Positions 45,075 to 56,598 of a DNA stretch of 64,000 bases are shown piece by piece. The stretch spans positions 1 through 64,000 of the forward strand of contig JANDJZ010000240.1 of the NCBI GenBank assembly GCA_027943245.1, read 5' to 3'. Positions within the stretch are counted from its first letter, which is position 1; every line of letters begins with the position of its first letter. The translations under genes were made by a program, and so were the position numbers. This stretch comes from Acanthamoeba sp. SK_2022b. Lineage: Eukaryota > Discosea > Longamoebia > Acanthamoebidae. Below the pieces are notes generated by a model, which saw only the letters and a program-made list of their open reading frames with translations, had not been told where the DNA came from and searched no databases.

Positions 45075-47578
45075 TCAGATGTTGAACTTCTCCTGAATGG
45101 CGAGGGAGCGTTCGAGAGCCTTGGCGGCTTCCTCCATCCGGCCCGCGCTCTGCAGGGCGTGCGCCAGGTCGTCCAGAGGCTCGGCCAGCTCCGCTGCATG
45201 TACACAGCCACGAGTGAGCATGCAGTGAAGAAGAAAGAGGGGGGGGGGCGTCACGCAAGGTGCAGGGTACCTTGTTCGGCCTGGCCTCGGGCGATGAGCT
45301 CCTCGAGCAGCTCCACCTGGCGATTGGCGAACCCGATCGTCTTCTCGGGGCTGCCCTCCATCGTGTAGAGCTCCACCAGCGCGTCCAGGTTGTTCAACAG
45401 CTGTCGCGCGTTCATCTCCCTGTCGCGCACACACGTCAGCCCACTCACCCCCCACGCAGCATGATAGTGAGGGGGGGGGTTACCTGTCGTTGTCTAGGCT
45501 TTCGAGGATGACCTGCTGCTGCTCCTGGAGTCGCGCCAGGCCCACGTCGTCCGCCGCAGGCGGCTCCTCCCCCTCCTGCTCCTGCTCTTGCTGCAGGGCG
45601 GCGGCCTCCTCGCTCTCGAGCTGCTGCGTGTCGGCGAAGAGCTGCCTGATCTTGGGCTCCAGCCGCTTGATGATCCGCTCCTTCCGCTCCAGCGCCTCGA
45701 GGCCCTGCTCCAGCAACGGCCTCGCCTCCTGCGTGCCCCGTTGACCGCCATCTGTGAGCCACGCCGCACGCACGCACACGCACACACGCACACGCACACA
45801 CGCACACGCACACGCACGGACACGCACATTGGGCTTGCGTTCGGTGTAGAGGAACCAGCCCATGGTGTTGACGAGCGTGGGGCCGTTGGACTCGGGCAGC
45901 TTCGTGCGCTCGCGGCCCTTCTTGGTCGCGGCCAGCCCGGTCTGGGCCAGCTCCAGCGCCAGCTTGAAGCTCTCCTCCGCCTCCGCCGGCCGCTCTGCGT
46001 CCAAATAAATAAATAAATAATAAATCAATAAATAAAGCAATAATAAATAAATGTAGTAAATTGGTGAGGTGGCGCACTGAGCTCGGCCTGGATGGTGGCC
46101 AGGTCGTGGAGGACGTCGATGAGCTCGTAGGTCATGTCGTGGCCCTGCTCGGCGCTCTGCTTCCACGACTTGAGCACGGCCTTGAGCAGCCTGGCCACGC
46201 ACACGCGTCAGGTGATGAGCGAGGCGGCCAGCGATTGGGGGAGAGAGGGAGGGGGGGTGTGAGGCGCGCGCACTTCTCGGCCTCTGGATAGAGCTCGCGC
46301 TGGACAAAGCCCGCGGCGAGGCCGCGCAGCGCCTGCACGGTCTCGTAGTCGTGCGGCCCTCGCGTTCGCTTCAGTATCTGCGCGTGGGCCACGACCGAAG
46401 ACACGCACGCCCCGAGTCAGCGAGCGAGCGGGGGGGGGAGAGGGAGAGAGAGAGAGCATGAGAGAGAGCATGAGTGATCACCTGGAGGGCCTTGAGTCTA
46501 TGCTTCTCGGCCTGCTCGTAGTGGGCGGCCTGCTCCTTGGCCTCGGCCAGCAGGTTGAGGCACTTGGCGAGCCATTCGCTCTTGTCCTCCGCCTCCTCCT
46601 CCGCCGCCGCCGCGGCGTCACCGCTCGGCTGATGCCTGCCCTCGAGCTCGGCGATCACTGGCTCGAGCAGGTTGATGACCTGGTGGTGCTTCTCGCCCTG
46701 CCTGTTGTAGGCCCGGACCAGCGGCAGGAGGCACTTGAGGACCTCGACGTGGGTGGCGCTGTTGCCGTAGAACTTCCTGCGAAGCTGGTAGGCCTCCCAC
46801 ATGGCGTCCTCGCCCAGCAGCCCGTCGTCCCTGCACGCAGTGCGTTGTGCCGAGTAGGATGTCAGCATATTTCAAATACTTGCAAATCGCCAGCGAAAAT
46901 GCTCATCGAAAATAAGGAATTTGAAGCATCCGAAACGTGCCTGGTCATGGCCGAGACGAGGTCGTCGAGCATGTCCTCGTTCTCCTCGAGCTCCGGCTCG
47001 GGCAGGGTGAGGTTGAAGTGCTCGGCCACGTTGTGGTAGTAGCGATCGCGCATGAGCGCGAGGATGCCCCGGTTGTAGAGGCAGCGGGCCAGCGCCTCCT
47101 CCCCCTCCCACAGCGCGAGGCTCTCGAACTGCTTCAAGTCGCTCGTTGCCCCGTCAAACTGCACGCGGCCGCCCACCCCACGTCGCGCGTCGTCGCGTGT
47201 CGTGTCGTGTCAGAATAGGAGTGTGTTTTGGGGGGGGGGGCTGTGCCAAGTACCGAGTCGTGGCGGTGGCGGAGGGCCTGCATGGCCTGGCCCAGCAGGA
47301 TGTCGCCCTTGTCGAGGAAATCGCCCACCCTGGCGTTGGTGATGACCCACCCGACCTCCTCCTCCCCCTCGTCGTCCCTGATCTCCTGCGGCTTCTCCCG
47401 TTCTACCACCACAGCCGAGCCCAACGTCAGATCGCAATCGTTGGAGGAGAGAGGCGGGCGTGGCCACCTTTCAGCAGGTCGCGCCTCGTCTCGATGATGT
47501 GGCAGATGAGTCGGGCCACCACCGGCGACGACAGGCTCGAGAGCCCCTGCCCCCCCCCCGCGATGCCACCAAGTCAGC

Positions 47579-47635
<57 letters not shown>

Positions 47636-49289
47636 AGAGAGAGGAGAGAGACCTCGAGGTAGTTCTCAAAGACGGAGGAGCTGTCGCGGAGGGCGGCGAC
47701 GAGAATCCTGAGGGCCTTGTCGGGCTCGGCGGCGGCGTTCTGGAGGTGGGCCCGCTGGATGGCGTTCTCGATCTTGGCCTGCAGGAGCTTCTGCTCGAAC
47801 AGGTTGCCCCGCCAGAAGCCCAGCGAGTTGAGCTCGGTGGTGGTGGCCCGGGCGTTGGGCCCGCGCGACTTGTCCCTGACGCCGTCGATGGCCTGCGCGA
47901 GGTAGTCCTGCTCCCGCTCCTGCCCCCGCTGCGCGGCGTCGGGCAGGAGCGTGGCGTAGGAGCTGATGGCGTCCCCGATGATCGACGTCGTCAGCATGAA
48001 GTTGGCCGTCTCGAGGTTCTGCGCCACCTCCTCGGCCGTGCGCAGGAACAGCGCCCGCTCCTCCTCCGACGCCGGCTGTGGGATATTGTTATCCAAAATA
48101 AACAATAAACAATAAATAATATTAATAATAATATTAAATAATTATAATTATAAATATTTATTTTTTCAAAGAAAATGAAATAGCGTGCCTCGAATTGGTA
48201 TCTGCGTTTGATGACCTGGAGGTGCTGGAGCTTGGCCTTGGCGAGGAGCGTCATCGTGAAGGAGTAGTCGACGAGGTTCTCCGCCTGCGCGCGCTTCCTT
48301 TGCCTCTGCACGTGGGTCTCCTCCCGCGCGCCCGCCTCCGACAAACCACTGCGCCGCATGCGTTCGTGTGTGCATGTGAGAGAGAGAGAGTTGTGTGCGT
48401 GGGTGAAAGAGGCCACGTTGGCCAAATTTGGTGAGCCCGCGAACCTTTGGGCGGTCTTGGTGGCGGCTTCGATCTCCTTGTATCGGTCAAAGTCGCGCTC
48501 GCGCAGCTTGAGAGCCTTGTCGAGGATCAGGACGGCCTCCTGGTGACGGCTCTGCCGCAGGTAGACGCTCCCCAACCTGAAGTGCTGACGTCAGCGCCTC
48601 CACAGCCACGCACACGCACACGGGCACACAGGTGACGGGTCACCTCATCATGCCGTCGGCCAGCCGATTGGAGAGCTGCTCGCTCTGGCCCTCGAAATTG
48701 GCCTTGTCCTTGATCATCCGCTGAATGTACTCGAGCGACCGCATGAGGTAATCGCCGGCCGCCGTCTGCGCAGAGTGCGTGCGTGTGTGTGTGGCACACC
48801 ATCAACCCGTGCATCTTGGTTACGCGCATGCAGTGTCGATGTAGCGGTACCAGGTTGCCTTCGGCCAAAGCGCTGGCGGCCTTGGAGTCCAAATCTGCTG
48901 CTTTCTTGGCAATCGCTTGGGCCACCTCGTTGGGTTGGCCTTCAGCAGGCGAATCCAATCATTAAAACAAAGAGATGGGCGTAAAAGATGTAGGGCAAGA
49001 AGGTACCTTGGGCGGTGCGGAGAGATCGGATGCGCTGGAGATGAAGATGAATTACTGGAAATTTGGCAACCATAGAGCCCGATGAAGGCTGCACTCGCGT
49101 GAGGGATGTAGAGAAGGCAACAGGCAGTGAAGCGTGTCTGCTTCGTACGAGGCGGGCAGAGAACAATCGATTCGAAGATGCAGCCGAAACGCGTGAGGAT
49201 GGTACAGGCAGTAGGATGGACGAGGGTGGGCCGCTCCTAGCACGGCGTCCCAGCGCCTGGCCGCCAGCACCGCCCAGCCTCTTCATCAT
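45075..49289 (-). CDS. TPR-like protein with predicted mitochondrial presequence
   Basis: Start at 49287-49289 (MMKRLGGAGGQALGRRARSG). Exon 1 is rich in Arg, Ser and Ala and lacks acidic residues (RLFSARLVRSRHASLPVAFS), typical of a mitochondrial presequence. Most of the rest is helical with TPR-like repeats: GSVYLRQSRHQEAVLILDKA, ALARCLYNRGILALMRDRYY, LNLLAEAKEQAAHYEQAEKH, VQALRGLAAGFVQRELYPEA, YELIDVLHDLATIQAEL, NLDALVELYTMEGSPEKTIG and LDDLAHALQSAGRMEEAAKA. It ends LERSLAIQEKFNI. TPR proteins are assembly or import scaffolds; the partner is unknown. No enzyme domain is seen. It ends 140 bp from the convergent sedolisin gene. Confidence 0.7.
47581..47620. repeat. (GT)n then (GA)n microsatellite
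   Basis: 40 bp of GT followed by a GA run, in a TPR-gene intron. Confidence 0.95.
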
Positions 49290-49362
49290 GTCCTCCGTCT
49301 GTTGTTTTTATGAATGTTTTTATATTTATATTTATATTTTTTGAAGTACAAAATAAAGTGGG

Positions 49363-52300
49363 CTATGCGTTCTCCCAGTTTAGCCGGTTGAGCTCGCGCA
49401 TATCTTCCTTGGTGGCGAAGGGAGAAGAGAACAGGTCGTTGTGCTGCATGGCGAACTGACTGTAGAGCGACGAGGCGCGGCGCTGTTTCACCGGCTTGGG
49501 CGCCAGCCGTCGTTTCCGCACGCAGAGAACCACTAGCACACCGATGGCCACGAGGGCCACAAGCGCCACGGGCACGGCGACTCCCGCTGCGATGATCGGC
49601 GAGAAGCCGCCTGCGCCGCTTGCGGCCACAGCGGGCGAGGGTGAAACCGAGGGCGTGATGGAAATGGTGGGCGTGGTGGAGGATGTGGGCGAGGGCGACG
49701 GTGTCTGCGTGGGCGTTCGGGTTGGCGAGGGAGTGGTGGAAATGGAGGCCGTGGCCGAGGGCGACGGTGTCTGCGAGGGCGAGTTGGTGCCTGTCGGCGA
49801 GACAGAGGGCGTCTCCGTCGGCGACGGCGAGGGCGTTTGGGTGCTTGACGGGGAGGGCGTCGGCGTCCGAGTCTGCGTTGGTGTGACGGAACTGGTGGAG
49901 GAAGGCGAGGGCGAGGGCGTCTGGGTGGGCGAATTGGTGCCTGTCGGAGTGACCGAGGGCGTCTGGGTGGGCGAAGGCGTGACGGTACTGGAGGGCGAGG
50001 GCGTAGGCGTGGGTGTCTGAGTCGGGGAGGGCGTGATAGAGATGGTGGCCGTGGCCGAGGGCGAGGGCGTCTGCGAGGGCGAGTTGGTGCCTGTCGGAGT
50101 GACCGAGGGCGTCGGAGTCGTGGTGGCCGAGGGCGAGGGCGTCTGGGTGGGCGAATTGGTGCCTGTCGGAGTGACCGAGGGCGTCGGAGTTGTGGTGGCT
50201 GAGGGCGAGGGCGAGGGCGTCTGGGATGGCGAAGGCGTGGTGGAGATGGTGGGCGTGGTCGAGGGCGTCTGCGAAGGCGAGGGTGTGGTGGAGATGGTGG
50301 GTGTGGTCGAAGGCGTCTCTGAGGGCGAGGGCGTCTGGGATGGCGAAGGCGTGGTGGAAATGGTGGGCGTGGTCGAGGGCGTTTGTGAGGGCGAGGGCGT
50401 CTGGGATGGCGAAGGCGTGGTGGAAATGGTGGGTGTGGTCGAGGGCGTTTGTGAGGGCGAGGGCGACTGGGATGACGAGGGCGTGGTGGAAATGGTGGGC
50501 GTGGTCGATGGCGTTTGTGAGGGCGAGGACGTCTGTGAGGGAGAGACCGTCGGGGATTGCGAGGGTGTGGTTGAAATGGTGGGCGTGGTCGATGGCGTCA
50601 CTGAGGGCGAGGGCGTCTGTGATCGCGAGGGCGTGGCGGAGATGGTGGGCGAGGGCGAGGAAGTCGGAGACCTGGTGGGCGAGGCTGTGGGCGTCGGAGT
50701 CTTGGTGGTTCTGGTGGGCGAGGCCGATGGAGTCCGTGATGATGAGGGCGTGATCGAGGGCGAGGGCGAACGTGAGGGCGTGCGAGATGGAGAAGGCGAG
50801 GGTGAGTGGGACGGCGAGGGAGTCAGGGAGATTGTCGCCGAGGCCGACGGCGTCCCGCTCGGCGAGGGCGAGTCAGAGATCGTGGGCGAGGCCGACGGCG
50901 TCAAAGAGATTGTGGGCGAGGCCGAGGAAGTCCCGCTCGGAGAGGGTGAGCCAGAGATTGTGGGCGAGGCCGACGGCGTCAGGGAGATTGTGGGCGAGGC
51001 CGAGCCAGAGATTGTGGGCGAGGCCGACGGCGTCAGGGCGACTGTGGGCGAGGCCGATGGCGTCAGGGAGATTGTGGGCGAGGCCGAGCCAGAGATTGTG
51101 GGCGAGGCCGAGAGAGTAAGGGAGATTGTGGGCGAAGCCGACGGCGTCAGGGAGATTGTGGGCGAGGCCGACGGCGTCAGGGAGAGAGATCGTGGGCGAG
51201 GCCGAGGAAATCCCGCTCGGCGAGGGTGAGCCAGAGATTGTGGGCGAGGCCGACGGCGTCAGGGAGATTGTGGGCGAGGGCGTAAGAGAAATTGTGGGTG
51301 ATGGCGAGTCAGAGATTGTGGGCGAGGGCGAGGGCGTCTGCGAGGGCGAGAGGGAGCTTGTCGGAGAGACTGAGGGTGTCTCGGTTGATGACTGAGTGGG
51401 TGCGGTCGAGGGCGAGTTGGAGCTTGTCGAAGAGGCCGATGGTATCTGCGAGGGCGAAACCGACAGCGAGGGTGATAGGGTCGGGGTCGGAATCGGTGTT
51501 GTGGAAGTGGTTGGCGTGGTCGACGGTGAGGGTGTCTGCGTAGGGGAGGGAGTCGGGCTGTCCGCGGAGGAGATGGTAGGCGTGGTCGATGGTGAGGGCG
51601 TCTGAGTAGGGGAGGGCGTCGGGCTATTCGTGGAGGAGATGGTGGGCGAGGTCGATGGTGAAGGCGTCTGCGTAGGGGAGGGTGTCGGGCTGTTCGTGGA
51701 GGAGATGGTTGGCGTGGTCGATGGTGAGGGCCTAGGGGAAGGCGGCGGCGAATGGGAAGGCGACTGCGTAGGGGAGGACGTTGGGCTGTTCGTGGAGGAG
51801 ACGGCGGGTATAGTCGATGGCGAGGGGGAAGTCGAAGATGAGGAGGTTGGTGTGGCAGAGATGGTGGGCATGTTCGAGGATGATGGCGAAGCCGAGGGCG
51901 TAGAGGTTGACGTGGCGGAAATGGTGGACGTGGTCGATGGTGAAGGGGAGGGTGTTGGGCTGTTCGTGGAGGAGATGGTTGGCGTGGTCGATGGTGAGGG
52001 CCTAGGGGAAGGCGGCGGCGTATGGGAAGCCGACTGCGTAGGGGAGGACGTTGGGCTGTTCGTGGAGGAGACGGCGGGACTCATTGAGACCGACTGCGAA
52101 GGCGAGAACGTCGGAGTCGACGTTGCGGAGATGGTGGGTATAGTCGATGGTGAGGGGGAAGTCGAAGATGTGGAGGTTGGTGTGGCAGAGATGGTGGGCA
52201 TATTCGAGGATGATGGCGAAGCCGAAGGCGTAGAGGTTGACGTGGCGGAAATGGTGGGCATGGCCGAAGGTGAGGCCGAGGCTGAGGGCGAGTTGGAGCT

Positions 52301-54285
52301 TGTCGGCGTGACCGAGGGTGTCTCTGTCGAGGACGGTATGCTGGAACTGGACGCTGAAGCAGACGGCGTCGAGGAGCTCGACTCGCCCTGGCGCTGCGTG
52401 AGGGGTCCCGCCTCGATTCCGACGTTGAGAGTGGCCGTTTCTCCCTTCGGCGGCCTTGCCTGTTCTGGCCGGGTGTTGGCATCCAGGCTGGGATGCGACC
52501 TCCTCCGGGCGCCCACCGGTGGTTCTAGCGGCTCAAGACGAGCGTAGATACATCTCACTCCGGGCATGCGGAAGCCGGTCAGACGATAGGCGGCTTCGGC
52601 GTCCCATTCGGCGGGGTAGAGTTCTCGTTCGTGTGTTGTTGGACAGAGGGTGTAGTAGCGACGGCTGCTGGTCTCGACGCTGTGCGCCTCCAGCGCAAGG
52701 CTGTCAGGGGACAGCTCCAAACTAGTGGAGCGGCTGTCCAGCGCCGGGTCATCCATCCGGATTTGCACCAGGACAGTGTCGTGGACGTGTTGGCCAACGG
52801 CCTCGTCCTCGCCCGTCTGTCGCTCGATCTGCCCTTGAGCGGAGCCCGGCGCCCACACTGTGCTGGCCTCCTTGAGCCAGAGAGACCCCGACGACACATA
52901 AACGACTGAAACGCACGCGCAAGTTGTTAGATGATGCACTTTGGGGAAGTTCGTATTGTCTCCCTGTACAGGGAGGCTACAGAACGAGAGCGCTGAGAAA
53001 ACCTACCGTCCGAGGCGTTGGTTGCCGAGACAGAGAGCGGTCCTTGCTGGATCCAGGTGGCGCCCTGCCCGACTAACCTCACACCCTCACCAAACACGTC
53101 TAGCATGTCGAGACCTAACGCGTGCCCAGAGATAGCAATGTCAGATGTTGCCGTCGATCTCGTGTGCGTGCCGTGTGCGTGTTTGCAAGCAGGTAGATAT
53201 CCTACCTTTGGGTTTGCCAACCACGGTCACAGTGGAGGGCCCGGTCTGAATCCAGGAGGAGGATCCCGACAGCCACACGCCTAGCACGACGGTACGGTGG
53301 GGTGAGCTTGGCCTGACCGAGGGCAAGGGTGAGGTTTACCTATGGCGCCGTAAGAGAACAGGGACAGCTCGCCCTGCTGTCGCCACTGGCCGCCGGTCTC
53401 GAGATGCACTCCACTCGCTGGGTTTCCCAATCAACATTAGTTGACTACGTCTCCACTACCACAACACAAGCCTGGGCTGGTACTCAAAGATAAAAACGGT
53501 GCCGGCTCGTCGTCTTGTTCGGAAGTTCCTGAGATGATGGTCGTGAGGCCCTCCTGTATCCAGGTTGCTCCCGCGGCCACTTCAATCCCCGAAGCGAGGA
53601 AGTCCGACACACTGACCCGCAAGCTGTCAAGGCGCTGCACCAGCGTGCAGTCCTCCCCCACCCGAATTCCTTCATAACCTAGGTGAGTGCACAGCAAACA
53701 ATGAACAGCGGGGGGGGGGCAACGATACCTGCGTCGATGACGTCAAGTGAACCTCCTATTATTGTGAACAGAGGAGCCGCCACAAGCAGCCACTGCCTGC
53801 CGCCACTTACACGGAGCCGCACATGGCCTTGAACTCTGCGTAGGCAAACACAATAGGTTGCGCTCAGCACAGGTTGGATCGGTTTTATGGTATTTTATTG
53901 CTTATTTATCCATAAATAAAGGGTTTGCGCGAGAGGTGGAGCGAGCGGAGGCATACATGAGAGTGACGTTGTTGGTACGAACTTCCGCTGCTGGCTCGAA
54001 CAGATCCGCGGCTTCAAGGTAATCGCCTGTCTCGACGACCACCACGCTGTCTTCCGCTGCTGCCGCTAGCGCGTGGCTCACCTGGACAAAATTACAGCCA
54101 TCACCGCAGACCCGCAGAGTTGAGCTGGTTGTGCTTGAGTGGGAAGAGATTGCGAGCGCCAGGTCGCTGTGGATAGCGAGCGCGCCTGGCCGTAGTAGGA
54201 AAAAGGCCAAGGTCGCCAACGCCATGGCTACTGCCGCACCGTCTCCGCGGCCACCCCTCATCCTCCGCCCGCTCCGTGACTTCAT
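49363..54285 (-). CDS. Type I membrane protein with Ser/Pro/Thr mucin-like stalk, frameshifted in the repeats
   Basis: Start MKSRSGRRMRGGRGDGAAVA, followed by a hydrophobic segment (MALATLAFFLLRPGALA), a signal peptide or anchor. The N-terminal ectodomain is small beta-rich exons with recurrent phrases: SLRVSVSDFLASGIEVAAGA/TWIQEGLTTIIS, SSSWIQTGPSTVTVVG, GATWIQQGPLSVSATNASD. These suggest a parallel beta-helix (pectin-lyase-like) fold. A stalk of over 900 residues follows, built from SPSPTPS/TPSPTISTTPSP-type repeats (about 52370-49660). A transmembrane helix (IIAAGVAVPVALVALVAIGV) and a basic cytosolic tail (RKRRLAPKPVKQRRASSLYS) end it. This looks like a surface adhesin or sensor. The stalk frame is broken near 51186 by an apparent 4-nt insertion; both halves are otherwise open. 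Confidence 0.7.
49640..52370. repeat. Long degenerate minisatellite encoding the Ser/Pro/Thr stalk
   Basis: About 2.7 kb of imperfect tandem units. Recurrent blocks include gtggtggaaatggtgggcgt and gattgtgggcgaggccga on the plus strand. The unit structure changes along the array. Confidence 0.9.
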
Positions 54286-54543
54286 GCGAGCCTCTAGCTC
54301 AGTATGAGAATAGGTCTCAGTCTGCGGCCTTGTGGTACGCTTTACGCTCGGCTTTTCCTAAAGCAGCACACCACTTGCCAAACTTGAAGGAAAAGAAGAA
54401 TTCTTGTGATCACGTTGAAAACAACGGTCACATTCTTATGGCCCGCAGCTTGATAGGATAAATATTAAAATATATCTAGTCGCACCTCAACTGCAGTTTA
54501 GGATATTGCAGCTGAGATGGTCCCCTCTCTCTCTCTCTCTCTC

Positions 54544-56530
54544 TCAGCCCAGTTTGACGTCGCGCTGCTTGGCGAGGGCCACCACGCGCTGGTGGCATGA
54601 GCCGCAGAAGCTCTTGTTGGCGATGCGTTGGGTCTGTTCTAACGGGAAGCTCTGCTTGCACAGACCGCACGTCTCCCTCGCGCTGCTGCCGCCGCTCGCC
54701 AACGGGGCAAGGCCAGGCGCCGCATTGGCCACCTCGTCGATTCCCTGAAGCAGCGCCGCGAACTCGGACGACAGGGCGCCGGGCGTGTACTGTTCGGCGA
54801 CAAAGGGCTCGGCCGAGCGGGTCACCGGCAGCGGCTGGCTGCGCGTCGACAGGGCCGGGAAGGAGGGCGACGACGGGATCGTGCTGTAGGCGGAGCCCGA
54901 CGAGGACAGCGAGTGCTGCATGGGCGCCGGCTGCTGCGACGCGGCGGGGGTCGAGTAGGCGGAGCGCGACGACGACAGCCAGGTGGACGGCTGGCGCGGC
55001 GAGACCGGAGAGGCCGTGTAGGAGGCGCTCGACGACAGCGACTGCGCGGCGGACAGCTGCCGCGGCGAGACCGGGGAGCCTGTGTAGGAGGCACCCGACG
55101 ACAGCGACTGCGCGGCAGGCAGCTGGCGCGGCGAGACTGGGGAGGCCGTGTAGGAGGCGCCCGACGACAGCGACTGCGTGGTGGGCAGCTGTCGCGGCGA
55201 GACCGGGGAGGCCGTGTAGGAGGCGCTCGACGACAGCGACTGCGCGGCGGGCAGCTGTCGCGGCGAGACCGGCTTGGGGGAGGAGCGCGACGAGGCGAGG
55301 CTGCCGACGGTGAGCATCGTCGGCGACGCTCGGTGGCTGTTGGCCGTGGAGTCGAACGAGCCGGATGAGGCCAGGCTGATGGAGGGCAGCGGCGACGAGG
55401 GCATGGGCGGTAGGGGCGACTCGGAGCCGTCGGCGTCGACGTTGCTCATCGTGCGGCCGGGGGTTGCCACCGTCGGCTGCACGGTGGCGAGGATGGTCTT
55501 GAGGATGTACTTGACCGGCAGATCGCCCGGCGCGATGATGTGCGTGTACTCCTGTATCGGCTCGCCGTTGACCTCCTCCCCGTCCTTGTTGGCCTTGATC
55601 ATCACCTGCCGACTCTTGAGCGTGAACCCGATCTTGAGCAGCGCCTGCATACACACGCACACACGTGAGTGAGAGGGCCGCGCTTGCACAGTCGCTCGCA
55701 GAGGAGAGGCCGACGAACCTGGGCCAGGGTTTCCGCGGGCACGGCATCCTTGTGGCTCAGAGCGTTGTGGGTGATATCGAAGGGCGTCGACGTCGAGTCC
55801 GTCTCCAGGATGGAGAAGATCACTCGCACCTGTCGCCCCGGGCCAAGCACCTAAGTCCACCGAAGCAAGAGAGAGCGAGAGAGGAGCAAGAGAGAGGCCT
55901 CGACTGAGGGCGGGGAGGGGCGTACGCACCATTTGGGTGTCGAGGCACAACGCCTTCTGGACTTCGTCCACGTACCACTCCGGATCCTTCTTCCAATACT
56001 TCTTGCCCTCCTCGGTTCCCTGTCCGTTGTTTGTTTGTTTGTTTGTTTGTTTGTTTAGTGATTTTTAATTTAGGTTTTTGTTTTTTGGTGTGATTATTTT
56101 TATTTTTTAAAAAATTAAAAAAACCTTAAAAAACTGGAAAAAATGTGGTTGTGTCAGAGTGAGGGCCAGGCTGGGAGGACGTACTTCGCTGAGGAGCAGG
56201 AATTGGCGCCTCTTGCCGGTCTCGATGTCCTTCAGCAGCCTGCGTGAGGAGCGCTGGTGCTTCTCCTGACGACGCTGCTTCAGCTCGGTGTCGAGATCGA
56301 CGTGCTTGAGCGTCTTGTACGCCGGGTCCTGCGCGGGTCGGCGACCCCAAACTGTCAGCTGCGTGCGCCTTGTCTAGCGAAGCAAAGGCGCGCGGAATAC
56401 CTTGTTGCGCCGGGTGAGCTCTTCCAGCACGGACATCTTGGGTGGCCCCTTCTTCGACTGCACCGGCTCGCGCTCCGGCCGGTCACCCGCGCCCCTCAAG
56501 AGGGACTACGGACCGCACGTACACCGTGAG

Positions 56531-56598
<68 letters not shown>

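Noticed and set aside
50033..51229. Plus-strand 398-residue Gly/Val/Glu repeat protein
   Set aside because: It is the antisense reading of the Ser/Pro/Thr stalk. Only the minus frame has a signal peptide, transmembrane helix and stop in a sensible context.
54822..55368. Arg-rich frames overlapping the armadillo-protein repeats
   Set aside because: Out-of-frame readings of the 66-bp minisatellite.
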